Shown here piece after piece: positions 35,962 through 46,656 of a DNA stretch of 64,000 bases (the stretch's first letter is position 1; each line of letters begins with the position of its first letter). The notes beneath the pieces are model-generated. The model was not told where the DNA came from, searched no databases, and saw only the letters and a list, made by a program, of their open reading frames with translations. Made by a program: the position numbers and the translations under genes. The stretch comes from Bretschneidera sinensis (taxonomy: Eukaryota > Streptophyta > Magnoliopsida > Brassicales > Akaniaceae), in assembly GCA_023935145.1 (NCBI GenBank), contig CM043705.1, positions 57,630,084 to 57,694,083 of the forward strand, written 5' to 3'.

Positions 35962-37062
35962 TTAGTCTTTTGGCATGGAGTACTTAAAGCCCACTGCATG
36001 TGGCTCAAGTGCTCTTGGTGGTGCTACCTCGTCATCAAGACTCAATTTTTCTAGCTTATTCAAATGCAACTTCTTCGTATCACCCGGTCTTGGATGCATA
36101 GGATAGACTTCAAGGAGGTGCATAGTTTCGAAGATGTCATCAGTAATATCTTCATATTCTCGCTTAACATCCAAACTTGTGAAGCTATGAGTGAGGGTGG
36201 CCTCCAATGGATCAGTGTGATAGACCTGAAAAGCTTGTTCAACAACACTTTGCATCATACATTCATTAAAACATTCATTATCATTATCATCTTGGGGTAA
36301 TTTCAGTGCATCAAATATATTAAATTCTATTGTCTCACCATTTACTATCATACTTACAATACCCTTTTTCACATTAATGATTGTATCAGCAGTTCTCATA
36401 AAGGGTCTTCCTAAGATGATGGGCAGAGGTAATGGTATAGGGCATTCTTCCATATCTAACACAATAAAGTCGACAGGCAAAATAAACTCACCTACTTTTA
36501 CCAATACATCCTCAAGTATACCTCTAGGTCTTTTGATGCTTCTATCTGCCAATTGCAAAATGATGGAGGTTGGTTGAAGCTCCCCCAAACCTAGCTTTTC
36601 AACTGCTGTGTATGGTAGCAAATTGACACTTGCTCCTAGATCCAATAGTGCGCGTTCAAAAAACTGGTCACCTATCCTGCAAGGAATAGTAAAACTACCC
36701 GGATCTTGTAGCTTTGGTGGTAGTTTTCTTAATAATACCACACTTACCTCTTCAGTTAGAGCCACTGTTTTATGCTCCTGAAACTTTCTTTTATTAGTGC
36801 AATAATCTTTTAAAAATTTAGCATAAGCAAAAATTTGTTTAATTGCATCTAATAAGGGAATATTAATTTCTACTTTGCTCAAAGTTTCAAAAATATCAAA
36901 CAATTTATCTTTCTTTGGCTTCACTAACCTTTGAAGGAAAGGAGGTGCATTCCACTTCTCCATTTCACTTACCTTTGATGTAGACACTTTATCTGGAGAT
37001 GCTTGTGCAGGCTCATCAGCTCCTATAGTCTTCCCATTTCTGAGAGTTGTCACAAGATTCAA
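35962..37062 (-). pseudogene. Gag end and aspartic protease of nested element 2
   Basis: A 366-codon open frame. Residues about 1-90 are the gag tail and linker (NAPPFLQRLVKPKKDKLFDI, NIPLLDAIKQIFAYAKFLKD). Residues about 115-250 form the protease with an intact active site (LLDLGASVNLLPYTAVEKL), the flap (ADRSIKRPRGILEDVLVKVG) and IILGRPFMRTADTIINVKKG. The C-terminus is acidic and ends VGFKYSMPKD before a stop. Normally RT follows; here the frame ends and no RT motif is found. The active site itself looks usable, but upstream frames are interrupted. Confidence 0.85.
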
Positions 37063-37347
37063 TTGCTGATGTCCTCATGGGTTAGGTATTGGTTGGGCTG
37101 GAAGCTCACCTTGCTTTCTTCCACTCAGTTTCTTAGCCAGTTGCCCCATTTATACCTCAAGTCTTTGAATTGCTTGCTCATATGTTATAGTGGTTTGTCT
37201 TTGCTGAGTTATGAACTGATCTTGTGATGTTATCAATTGCCTTACCATACTTTCTAGGTTACTCTTCTTTGACTCTTGAACTGGTTGGGCTACTTGGTGG
37301 AAGTTCCTTTGTTACCCCTGAAGGTTCAAGGCATTTTGATTGTTGCT

Positions 37348-37773
37348 CTATGATAGGTTGGGGTGGTTCCGCCATTCAGGGTTATAGGTATTTGCATATG
37401 CACTGTTTGGTCCCAAATAGTTCACTTGCTCGGGATCTGTGGATGAATATAAATGACAAGTCTTAATAGTGTGATCAAATTGAGAACATAAAACACATAC
37501 CTCGCATTGTGTGACTTGTAGACTTGATGAGGTGTTCTGAGCAGTCATGGCTTTTACAAGCATATCTAGCTTCCTTTCCATAGCAGCTATCTGAGTCAGA
37601 ATTCCACCAATTAAGTTAACTTCATACATGCCCTTGCTCTTTACTCCCTGTCTCCCTCTGGATGAGAATTGTTGGGTGTGCTCACTCAATGCCTCAAACA
37701 ACTCCATGGCTTTCTCACTGCTCTTCTCCATCAGCTCACCTCCACAACCGGAATCAGCAACACCTTTATTCAT
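37348..37773 (-). pseudogene. Gag zinc-knuckle part of nested element 2
   Basis: 141 codons with KAMELFEALSEHTQQFSSRG and a knuckle with altered spacing (CEVCVLCSQFDHTIKTC), then NYLGPNSAYANTYNPEWRNH. The frame breaks on both sides (stop near 37885 upstream; interruption at about 37070-37345 downstream, where LEVQMGQLAKKL-like residues can be followed). It is part of the gag polyprotein of the same element. Confidence 0.8.
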
Positions 37774-37884
37774 GTCATTTAGACCTTCATAAAAGGCCAG
37801 TAGCAGCTCATCTTGAGGTAGGTTGTGATGTGGACATTTGTGAAGCAGCTCATTAAAGTGTCCCCATGCTTCAAAGAAAAGGTC

Positions 37885-38430
37885 TCAATCCCTCTGTTGG
37901 AAGGACTTGATCTTTTTCCTCATTTGTCTTGTCTTTTGGGCTAGAAAAAACTTTCTTAGGAACTTACTGGCTAACTCCTCCCAAGTGTGGATAGAAACTG
38001 TAGGCAATGAATTGTACCACAGTTTAGCATTATATTTTAAGGAAAAAGGGAAAAGAATTAACCTTATTCCTTCTTGGTCTAGGCCTTGGATATGCTGGAA
38101 CTTGCAGAGATCGAAGAACTCTCGGAGGTGCAAGTGTAGATCCTCATTAGGTGTACCCCTAAAGTGAGTCAGTGCACTGAGTATTTGCGGAGATATGTAG
38201 TAATTTCCTTCCACCTCAAGTTGATACGCAATGCATGATGGCTGGTCGATGTTCCTTGGGATGAAGGATTGCTTCATCGACCTTAGCTCAGGTGGTTGTT
38301 GATTTTCGATCTGTTCAGGCATTGGTACTTCGTTCTCCTCAAAGTTGTTTCTAAGCCTTTGTCGGATGGTCCTCTCAAGCTCGGTATCAAGGGGCAAAAA
38401 CGTTGGATGCTTGGATCGATGCCCGTGCAT
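37885..38430 (-). pseudogene. Gag N-terminal part of nested element 2
   Basis: 181 codons. After a variable leader it contains the gag core: NYYISPQILSALTHFRGTPN, EDLHLHLREFFDLCKFQHI, IRLILFPFSLKYNAKLWYNS and TWEELASKFLRKFF. The frame ends at a stop after SFQQRD, and the next residues of gag (FEAWGHFNELLHKCPHHNL) follow beyond it. It differs clearly from the gag of the outer element, so the two are different families of one lineage. Confidence 0.82.
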
Positions 38431-38737
38431 GAATCGGTGATAATCGCTTTAGTGCAGCAGTTCAGCATTGCTGCTCGGGTAGTTTCTGCCTTAAATGCAC
38501 TCTATCACACAAAGGAGTGCGCTCGATCGCACAAAGGACTACGCTCGATCGTAAGTGTCATAGAAAGCTTCTGCTGCAGTACCTGAAACATAAAATAAAA
38601 ATAAAAATTAGGTATTTGATGAAACACAAATAAACTAGAACATAAAAACAGAAACTTAGAATTTTCTTAGATTTTTGATAAAAATAAAACAAAATAAAAA
38701 TTAACGAAAATAATTCCAAAGAGAAATTTAGCACAAT

Positions 38738-38755
38738 CCTCGGAAATGGCGCCAA
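38738..38755 (-). promoter_or_regulatory. tRNA-Asp-type primer binding site, element 2
   Basis: Minus strand TGGCGCCATTTCCGAGGA, five bases inside the LTR end at 38761; three bases differ from TGGCGCCGTTGCCGGGGA. It confirms the minus orientation. Confidence 0.82.
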
Positions 38756-38760
38756 AAACT

Positions 38761-40086
38761 TGTTGTGCGTTTATCTACCTAAATAAATAAGTAAATAACC
38801 GTACAGTTTTACTTGCAAGTGCACAAGGTCAACAGTAGCATAGTGTGCAAATGCGAGATCATCTCCACAAGGATTGGTGAATTTCAATTTTAGAAATAGT
38901 TTCTCAATATAGAAAAGATAGAAATAACAGTTGAGTGTGAGTTAATAATAATAAGAACATAGAGCTCTGATATCCACCTCTAATCATACTTTCCCAATGA
39001 GTAATATGTCAATGCACTAGCCTTATCAAGAATACCTAATGGTTGCCAACCTAAGGGTATAGTATCTACTCCTTAAGCTATTGATTTCCCTAAGCATCAA
39101 GTTAGGCATGGTATCTACTCTAACTCTTTTCTTTTTTAAGGGATTCAGCATGGTATCTACTGAATTGTTCCTTAAGAAAGTATAAGATGTGTGAAAATCG
39201 ACAACCACATGAGACCTAGGGCATGGTATCTACTATTGGTTTCTCATGTCGATTAATCTAAGAATCCGGTGTGGATATCTTTTGTTACTATTGTCAGACC
39301 CAGGACTCGGTCATCCATATTGATCTAACTAACTAATCCATACCACATGCACATATTGATTAGACATACAAATATGAGGAATTTAAATAAACACAGGTAT
39401 TAATCAAGTTAAACATCATAATCAAGGCTACTACAAAGATAATCAATGAATGTATATATGGGAAAACATAACTAGAGCTTCAATCGAGCCCTATAAGGAG
39501 TTAATTACACATGCTGTCTAAGATTAGCATCATAACATAAACTAAACATAAAATATAAAACCCGAAGAATACTGTGGAGACGGGTTGTTAATCCTCTCCA
39601 AAGCTTACAACTCCGAGTCAAGCAAAAGATAAAAGAAGGGATGTCCTTTTGTGTGTGTTTACAAGTGTATTTATAAGGGTTGAATAACCCTAGAAGACTC
39701 TGGAAACCCCAAACTTTCTAAAACACAAAACCTCTTCTATTTCCAAAACCAGTTCTGCCGTTTTACTGTTCATGCCCGTACATGTGCGCTCGATCGCATT
39801 CGTTGTGCATTCGATCGTAAGGCTGCGCTCGATCCTTCTTTGTGTGCACACGAGCACTGGTGCGCTCGATCATACCAAATAGTGCGCTCGATCGCACTTT
39901 AGCCAGCAGCTGCTCCAGAATTTCCAAATTTATCCCTTTATGTGCCAAAAATGCTTCTTTTTTCTCCAAGGCCCTATAAAAGCATGTGAAACATAGAAAT
40001 GAAGTAAAATGGACTAAATTAACATAACTAAGGACTTAACAAATGTAAATAAAGGGGCTTAAATATGAATATTTAAGCACCTATCA
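38761..40086 (-). repeat. 5' LTR of nested element 2
   Basis: 1326 bases, TGATAGGTGC to GCACAACA on the minus strand. It contains the TATA motif (CCTTATAAATACA at about 39667-39679, minus) and GCTCGATCGC-type palindromes at 39783-39898. In the first 160 bases I count about 11 differences from the partner LTR, about 10 of them transitions, with the partner copy carrying the T or A state. Confidence 0.9.
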
Positions 40087-40860
40087 CTGTGGTAACCAAC
40101 ACAGAGGGGATGTCTGTTCTTACCAAGGTAGTGGTAAGGTGGCGCATATGCATAGACTATGGAAAACTTAATTTCACCACTCGCAATGATCAATTCCCAC
40201 TTCCATTTTTAGACCAAATCTTAGAACATGTAGCTAGCCATCATTTCTATTGCTTTTTAGACGGGTATTCAAGATATTATTAGATAGAGATTGCATTAGA
40301 AGATTAGGATAGACTACATTCACATGCCCATTTGGAAATTATGCATTCCGGCGTATGCCTTTTGGACTGTGTAATGCGCCATCTACATTTCAAAGATGCA
40401 TGATGAATATATTTAGTGATATGGTCAAAAAATTTATGGAAGTCTTTATGGATGATTTGACTGTGTTTGGTGATTCTTTTGATTCATGCCTATTTCATTT
40501 ACAGGCTGTTTTGAATAGATGTGAAGAAAAATGTATTGTGCTTAATTAGGAAAAATATCATTTCATGGTTCCCACTGGACTAGTTTTGGGGCACATAATT
40601 TCTGAAAAAGGGATCGAAGTAGATAAATAAAAAATATAATTAGTCTCTAAATTGCCCACACCTAAAACTGTTAAGGATGTTAGATCCTTTCTTGGGCATG
40701 CCAGTTTTTATAGGAGGTTTATACAGAGTTTCTCTACTATATCTAGACCATTGTGTAATCTTCTAGCTAAGGAAGCCATGTTTGATTGGATACAAGAGTG
40801 TGAGGACGCTTTCTGAACACTCATTGATAGGCTTACGTCTGTCCCTATCATGTAGTCACC
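40087..40860 (+). pseudogene. Outer element reverse transcriptase, second part
   Basis: The frame resumes with the CTGTG repeat. It contains RICIDYGKLNFTTRNDQFPL, FLDGYSRYY, MPFGLCNAPSTFQRCMMNIF and the catalytic FMDDLTVFGDS (about 40445), then the connection LPTPKTVKDVRSFLGHASFY. Stops at about 40281, 40302, 40547, 40627 and 40816 break it. The Asp-Asp pair is kept, but the enzyme cannot be made. Confidence 0.88.
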
Positions 40861-41305
40861 ATATTGGAATTTACTGTTTGAGAGTATGTGTGACGCGAGT
40901 AATTATGCGGTGGGGGCAGTTTTGGGACAACGAACTGAGGGGAAGCCCTTTTTTGTATACTATGCTAGTATAACTCTTAGTAATGCACAAATAAATTATT
41001 CCACTACTGAAAAAGAATTACTAGCGGTAGTCTTTGACTTAGATAAATTTCGTGTTTATCTGATTGGTATACCTATCACTGTTTTTACTGACCATGCAGC
41101 CCTTAAGTACCTTCTTTCAAAGAAAGATGCTAAAGCAAAATTGATTAGGTGGATTTTACTCTTGCAAGAATTTGATTTAACAATTAAGGATAAAAAAGGG
41201 TGGAGAGTATGGTGGCAAATCACTTGTCTCGCATGGAGTTCAATAAGTCTATCGATGGGTCACCCATCTAAGACGACTTCCCCGACGAACATCTGTTCGC
41301 CATAA
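40861..41305 (+). pseudogene. Outer element RNase H
   Basis: Reads [60 protein letters not shown] and [20 protein letters not shown], with the Asp-Glu-Asp catalytic set recognisable (CDAS, TEKE, TDHAAL). The segment after KDKKG frameshifts. It follows RT directly, as in all Ty3/gypsy elements. Confidence 0.88.
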
Positions 41306-42540
41306 GCCAAGTACCATGGTATGCGCATATTGTAAATTACTTGGTTTCCGGCGAAATGCCATCCACATGGAGCGCACAAGATAAGCAAAAATTTTTGGTC
41401 GAGGTAAGAAATTTCTATTGGGATGACCCTTATCTTTATAAGTATTGCCCTAACCGGATAATGAGGCGGTGCATCCCTACAGTTGAGATTGATAGTGTTT
41501 TACATTTTTGTCATAGCTCAGCTTGTGGTGGTCACTTTTCTATGAAAAAGATTGCTGCAAAAATTCTATAGTCTGGATTATATTGGCCTTCTCTATTTAA
41601 AGACACTAATAATTTTTACCGTTCCTGTGATAGATGCCAAAAGCTCGATGCTTTGTCCCGAAGGCATATGATGCCCTTTAACCCAATTCTTGTCGTTGAA
41701 ATATTTGATTATTGGGGGATTGATTTTATGGGACCCTTTCCACATTCCTTTGGATATCTATATATCTTGCTTGCATTAGACTACGTGTCCAAATGGGTAG
41801 AGGTTGTGGCATGCCGAAACAACGACAGCAACATTATTGTCAAATTTCTTAAGGAAAACATTTTCTCCAGATTCAGCACGCCTCAGGCTATGATTAGTGA
41901 TCAAGGCACTCATTTCTGTAACTGTTCTTTTGAGGCTTTGATGCACAGGTATGGAGTGCACCACAAGGTTGCTAATGACTACCACCCACAGACGAATGGC
42001 TAGGCTGAATTGGCCAACCGAGAGGTAAAGCAAATATTGGAGAAGACAGTGAACCCGAATAGAATGATTGGTCTTTTCGCCTTCCCGATGCTCTTTGGGC
42101 TTACCGTACTGCTTACAAGACCAATCTTAGGATGTCTCCATATCGGCTTGTCTATGAAAAAGCTTGCCATCTACCGAATGAGTTAGAACATCATGCTTAC
42201 TGGGCTGTAAAGAGCATTAAATTTGATCTTAATGATGCATGAATTCATAGGAAGCTTCAGTTGGCTGAGATTGAAGAGTTGCAAAATGATGCCTACGATA
42301 ACTCAAGAATCTAAAGGTAAAGATGAAGGCGGCTTAAGATAAGCAAATTTGGATGAAGCATTTCGAGCCCAATCAATGAGTTCACCTCTATGACTCGAGG
42401 CTTCACCTTCATCCCGACAAGCTAAAATCGAGATGGAACGGCCCGTTCGTGGTTAAGCAAGTCTTTCCCAATGGTTCGGTTGAAATAGAAGATCCAATAG
42501 TTGAGAGAGTATTTTGAGTGAATGGGAAATGTTTGAAGCA
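41306..42540 (+). pseudogene. Outer element integrase
   Basis: 41341-41571 holds the N-terminal zinc domain (HFCHSSACGGHFSMKKIAAK, then FYRSCDRCQK after a stop at 41569). 41653-42003 holds the core with the first Asp (YWGIDFMGPFPHSFGYLYI), the second Asp (MISDQGTHFCN) and YHPQTNG. A stop at 42001 separates the Glu (AELANREVKQILE). 42060-42540 gives the C-terminus in broken frames (GPFVVKQVFPNGSVEI, VNGKCLKHYVE). Integrase joins element DNA to host DNA; this copy is inactive. Confidence 0.87.
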
Positions 42541-43603
42541 CTATGTGGAGATAACAGAGGAACCATAGGAGATCTCTCTGGTTGCCTCTGTCTACTTTGC
42601 TTGATGTTCGATACTTCTATCTATATTATATTTTACTGCTTTCTAGTTTAGTTTATTTTGTTTTGCTTTGTTAGCTTTTATGTTTTGTTTTGTGTGATGC
42701 AGGTTTGCCTACGCTACGTTATTGGAGTTTCTTTCTCCAGTCGGTATGACTTTCTTATCTTTTGGTGAGTGTGAGGACACTGCCACATTCTAGTTGGGGG
42801 TGGTAGCATATGCATGCATGTTTTATATTGTTTTGTATGAAACTATCATGGCATGTTTGTGAGATTTCGCGATTTTGTGAATTGTTGATGCATGATTAAC
42901 ACTCTATTTTCGTCAAGGTCCAATGACACTATCTTGATTAACATTGACTATTTTCTGGAAACTTATTTTTGTGCACATACTAAGCTTTGTGGATTGTTTA
43001 GAGAATGATGCATATGATCTTTGGTTTTTAACCATGTTTGAAGCACATTTGTTTTTATTGAGTGGAGAGTTTGAGAAAACTAGCATTGTGAACTTTTATG
43101 GCTTACTTGAATCGGTTTTATCACTATTTGAGATGCTTTGTTTGGCTTACCTTACATGTGGAGAAATGAATTTGGTTAGTCTTCAAAGCCTTCGAATCCA
43201 TCATTGACATTTGCACGAAGTTTTGACCGTCGATAATATTTTGGGAATGATTCTTCTTCCATCAGATTATTTATTTATATTGTAATTCTCTAAAAGAAAA
43301 AGAAAAAAAAGAGAAGAAAAAAATCATTATTCTATCAATTTATTTATTTATATTGTAATTCTCTAAAAGAAAAAAAAAAGAAAGAGAAAGGAAGAAGAAG
43401 AAGATAATATCAGTTTTTGTTTACTTCAATTTTCAGTTTTTATTCAAAAAAAGGAAGATTCAACAGTTTAGGGAAGATAAGTTGTCGCACCACACTCAGA
43501 AGAAAAGAGCTTCAACACCAAGGCTTATTGATTAACAATTGAAATTTCAAAGCATTATATTGGTAAGTCGGATAAAGTGTTATGAACTGTGTGATTAGCC
43601 TAT
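42541..43603 (+). other. 3' non-coding region of the outer element, first part
   Basis: A polypurine-like TAGTTGGGGGTGGTAGC lies at 42793-42809. One 87-codon frame (42944-43207) has hydrophobic stretches but no recognisable env-like structure and is not called a gene. At about 43262-43335 and 43335-43405 a block (TATTTATTTATATTGTAATT then CTCTAAAAGAAAAA) is directly duplicated. The stretch ends at the target duplication CCTAT (43599-43603). Confidence 0.5.
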
Positions 43604-44867
43604 TGTTGTGACGATTATCTACCTAAATAAATACGCAAATAACCGTCATAGTTTTACTTGCAAGTGCACAAGGTCAATGATAGCATAGTGTGCAAGTGGG
43701 AGATCATTTCCACAAGGATTGGTGAATTTCGTTTTAGAATTAGTTTCTTCAAGGTAAAAAGAGAAATAACTGTTGATTGTGAGTAAATAACAATAATGAG
43801 AATATAGGACTACGATATCCACCACTAATTATACTTTCCCACTAAGTAAGGTGTCAATGCTCTAGCCTTATCATGAATATTTAATGGTTGCCAACCTAAG
43901 GGCTTGGTCCACACTTTAGGCTATTGATCTCCCTATGCAACGAGTTAGGCATGGTGTATACTCTAACTCTTTTCTCTCTTAAGAGATTCAACATGGGTGT
44001 ATAATGAGTTGTTCCTTAAGAGAGTATGAGGGCTATGGAGATCGGGAACCACACGGGACCTAGGGCTTGGTCCGCTCTCGGTTTCCCATATTGATTAACC
44101 CGGGAATCTGGTGTGGATATCCTTTATTACTAATGTCGAACCCAAGACTCGGTCATCCAAATTGATTTGACTAACTTATCCATACCACATGCATACGTTG
44201 ATCAGACACATACATATGAGGAATTTAAATACAAACAAGCATTAATCAAGTTAAACATTCTAACAAGGCTATAACAAAGATAATCAATGAATAAATATGT
44301 GGAAAAGCATAACTAGGGCTTCAATCGAGCTCTATAGGAGTTTAGTTACACATGCTAGTTAAACTAAACATTCTAAACATAACGAAATAAAAACAGAAAA
44401 CTAAAACCGAAGAAGACTCGGGAGATGAGTCGCCAATTCCTCTCCTAAGCTTGCTACTTCGAATCTCAAACAAAAAGTCTGGTTTATGTGTTTTACAGGG
44501 CTATTATAGGGTCCTCATGGTGTCATGAAACCCTAATTTCCTATTTGGAGTCTGAAGGCTTCTTTCTATATCTGGCTCTACCATCTCTAGAGTGATTGCG
44601 CTCGAGCGTATGCGGGATGCGCTCGAGCGCATATGTGCGCTCGTGTGCTTGTGCGCTCGATCACAAGGGAGGTGCGCTCGAGTGCACCTTGCTGGATGGC
44701 AGAACTTGACTTTTGCTCCTAAAAGCTCCAATTTATCATCTTTTGTCCAAGTCCTGTGAAAAACACATAAAACACGAAAATGAAGTAGAATCCACAGAAA
44801 TAGATAAATAAAGAGGCTAACAAGTGTAAATTAAGGGGCTTAAATATGACTATTTAAGCACTTATCA
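43604..44867 (-). mobile_element. Solo LTR of an Athila-like element (insertion 3)
   Basis: 1264 bases, TGATAAGTGC to GTCACAACA on the minus strand, with a perfect CCTAT duplication on both sides (43599-43603; 44868-44872). It is related to the LTRs of element 2 and of the element at 62599 but distinct. U3 carries GCGCTCGAGCGC-type palindromes at 44598-44692. A solo LTR with intact target duplication is the expected product of recombination between the two LTRs of one insertion. Confidence 0.9.
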
Positions 44868-44872
44868 CCTAT

Positions 44873-45279
44873 CTTGTGGTTGATTCTTGTTCGCTTGCTT
44901 GTCCTAAATTGCTTGACCCTTTCACTAAGTGCTTTTATCCGTTTCCCACCTTCATGAGTAAATACCTTGCCTGTTTCAATTGATAAACACTTTACCTGTG
45001 AGGATAATGGAGTTGAGGCTTCTTTCTTGGTTTAATTCAAAGTTTTATACATCATTGGTTTGTGGTAAGAAGGTTTAGGCTTAGTACATACACTCACAGT
45101 TTCTCAGAAGACATGATTTGAAAATCTCGTTTGCATCTGTGAGCTTTGGCCAACGTTTGTTTGAATGTTAGACAGTACTACAAAGTTCTTGGATAAACAA
45201 CATTCATGCTATGTTACTTTTCATGCATTGCTGTTTCGCTTGCATCACTAGGTACTAGCAATGAGCTGGTTGGGGGTTG
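44873..45279 (+). other. 3' non-coding region of the outer element, second part
   Basis: No gene. It ends with GCAATGAGCTGGTTGGGGGTTG, the polypurine tract directly before the 3' LTR, where second-strand synthesis would start. No env-like frame was seen. Confidence 0.6.
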
Positions 45280-46656
45280 TGATTAGGGCATGAAAATGCA
45301 CTTCAGATAGAGTTAATTATATGCATTTGTTGAGATTATTTTTGATTATTCATTGAATTTCTTGACAAGTGTGGTCCTTTGTAGAATTTTGTGTTTTAGC
45401 GTGTTTTGCAGATTAAAAAAACAAAAAAGCCTTAAACAAAAAAATATATAAAATATGTTCGAAGGAATCCACAACATCCGGACCAGTTCAGAACAGGGAA
45501 ATCGGGCCTGGGCAGAGCAACAGAACCGGCATGGATAGCAGCAGAAGCATGTCTTGGACAGCAGCTGAAGTACGGCTTGGATAGTAGTAGAACCGAGCTT
45601 AGACAACAGCAGAAGCACGACCTGGACAGCAGCATAACCGAGCTTGGACAGCAGCAAAAGCACGGTCTGGATAGCAGCAAAATCGGGCTTAGACAGTAGC
45701 AGAATCATGGCATGGGCAAGAGTAGAACTGGACTTGGGCATTAGCAGAACCGGGCCTAGACAGCAGCAGGGAACGCGACTTGAATATAAACTCTAGAACG
45801 ATTTTTCTGTCTACAAAGCTTTCTCTAGACAGCTATATATAGGATTTTAGACTTAAAAACCAGGGGGGCTGAACAAATACACATTGAATTTTTAGGGAGC
45901 TGTTGTGATTATGTATTGTCGGCTAGGTTAAGTTTCAACCAAAGCGAAGAAATGAACTCCTAGACATAGCGGGTTTGGCTTGTATTTAATTCAGTATTTG
46001 TGTTTTTAACGTTGAATAATTATTTTGAGCTGTTTCCTTTATTTAATATTGAAGTTAATGTTTCTGTTTGACAAACAATTATATTTTCTTTTTCCATAGA
46101 TTTTATTTAACTCTGGTGATTGTTGTTTTTTTTCTCCATATAAGTTCAGTCATGCTTCTCTTATGTGCAAAATTTAGGATACAATTTATTTCGGTATATT
46201 AATTATATATGATTGTCTTTTTACTGTGTTATTGTCTCCGGGTATATTGTCGATTTAGAATATCATATATGATTGACCGTTGCCTTAGTTGTAAAAACAA
46301 GAAGGAGATTTCTCATAATAATTTACAAAAGAATATTTTTTGTGCTTTCGTTATTATTTTTCGATTACGCATTTGGGATGTGAAACGCGTAGTTGAGTTA
46401 TAATTACTGAATTGATACAAGTTGAAGTTGTGAAATCTAGGAGGGATTCTTGGACCCTTGTGTTTCTCATTATTGATTTTTTTTCTTCACTTAATTCAAT
46501 TGCTTCATTTAATTCTCAATATTTTCTTAATATTAATTTTTAATTTTATTTCCATTATTTTTTACTTGAGACTTTGACTGTAGAATATTCTTTTCGTAGG
46601 ATCGACACCACATTCTATATTGTTGCTACCGCATAGTATTGTTTGGGCGTAATTCA
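45280..46656 (+). repeat. 3' LTR of the outer Athila-like element
   Basis: 1377 bases, 160 longer than the 5' LTR. The extra length sits in the GC-richer array of CAGCAGCAGAA-containing units (about 45480-45785, against 22448-22590 in the 5' copy). It has CTATATATAGGATTTTAG at 45832-45849, as in the partner. The minus-strand frames 45346-45741 and 45432-45680 are this array and not genes. Confidence 0.88.

Larger units (their letters stand above)
32926..40086 (-). mobile_element. Nested Athila-like element 2, lacking RT, in the RT gene
   Basis: Inserted antisense. The LTRs 32926-34251 and 38761-40086 are both exactly 1326 bases, and the target duplication CTGTG is perfect (32921-32925; 40087-40091). 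On the minus strand it has a primer site, gag, zinc knuckle and protease, but then goes directly to the non-coding 3' region; RT, RNase H and integrase are absent. Gag and protease frames are long (366, 181 and 141 codons), better kept than in element 1. Confidence 0.92.
22246..46656 (+). mobile_element. Athila-like Ty3/gypsy retrotransposon hosting three insertions
   Basis: LTRs at 22246-23462 and 45280-46656 start TGATTA and end AATTCA. Between them, in order: a degenerate tRNA-Asp-type primer site, gag, protease, RT, RNase H, integrase, a long non-coding 3' region and the polypurine tract TGGTTGGGGGTTG. Three antisense insertions (24197-30611, 32926-40086, 43604-44867) interrupt it. Without them and their target duplications the element would be about 9.6 kb, normal for the lineage. 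Many stop codons show it is dead. A clear 5-bp duplication around the outer element was not found (GCACC left, ACTCC right). The lineage is inferred from gag and protease wording and from the primer site. Confidence 0.88.

Noticed and set aside
42944..43207. Possible env-like gene after integrase in the outer element
   Set aside because: Only 87 codons, with no signal peptide plus transmembrane arrangement that could be trusted and no similarity recalled to Athila env-like proteins.
45346..45741. 131-codon frame with regular Leu/Ser repeats, and the cysteine-rich 82-codon frame overlapping it
   Set aside because: Both are translations of the CAGCAG-type minisatellite in the outer element's 3' LTR; the repeat pattern is at DNA level.
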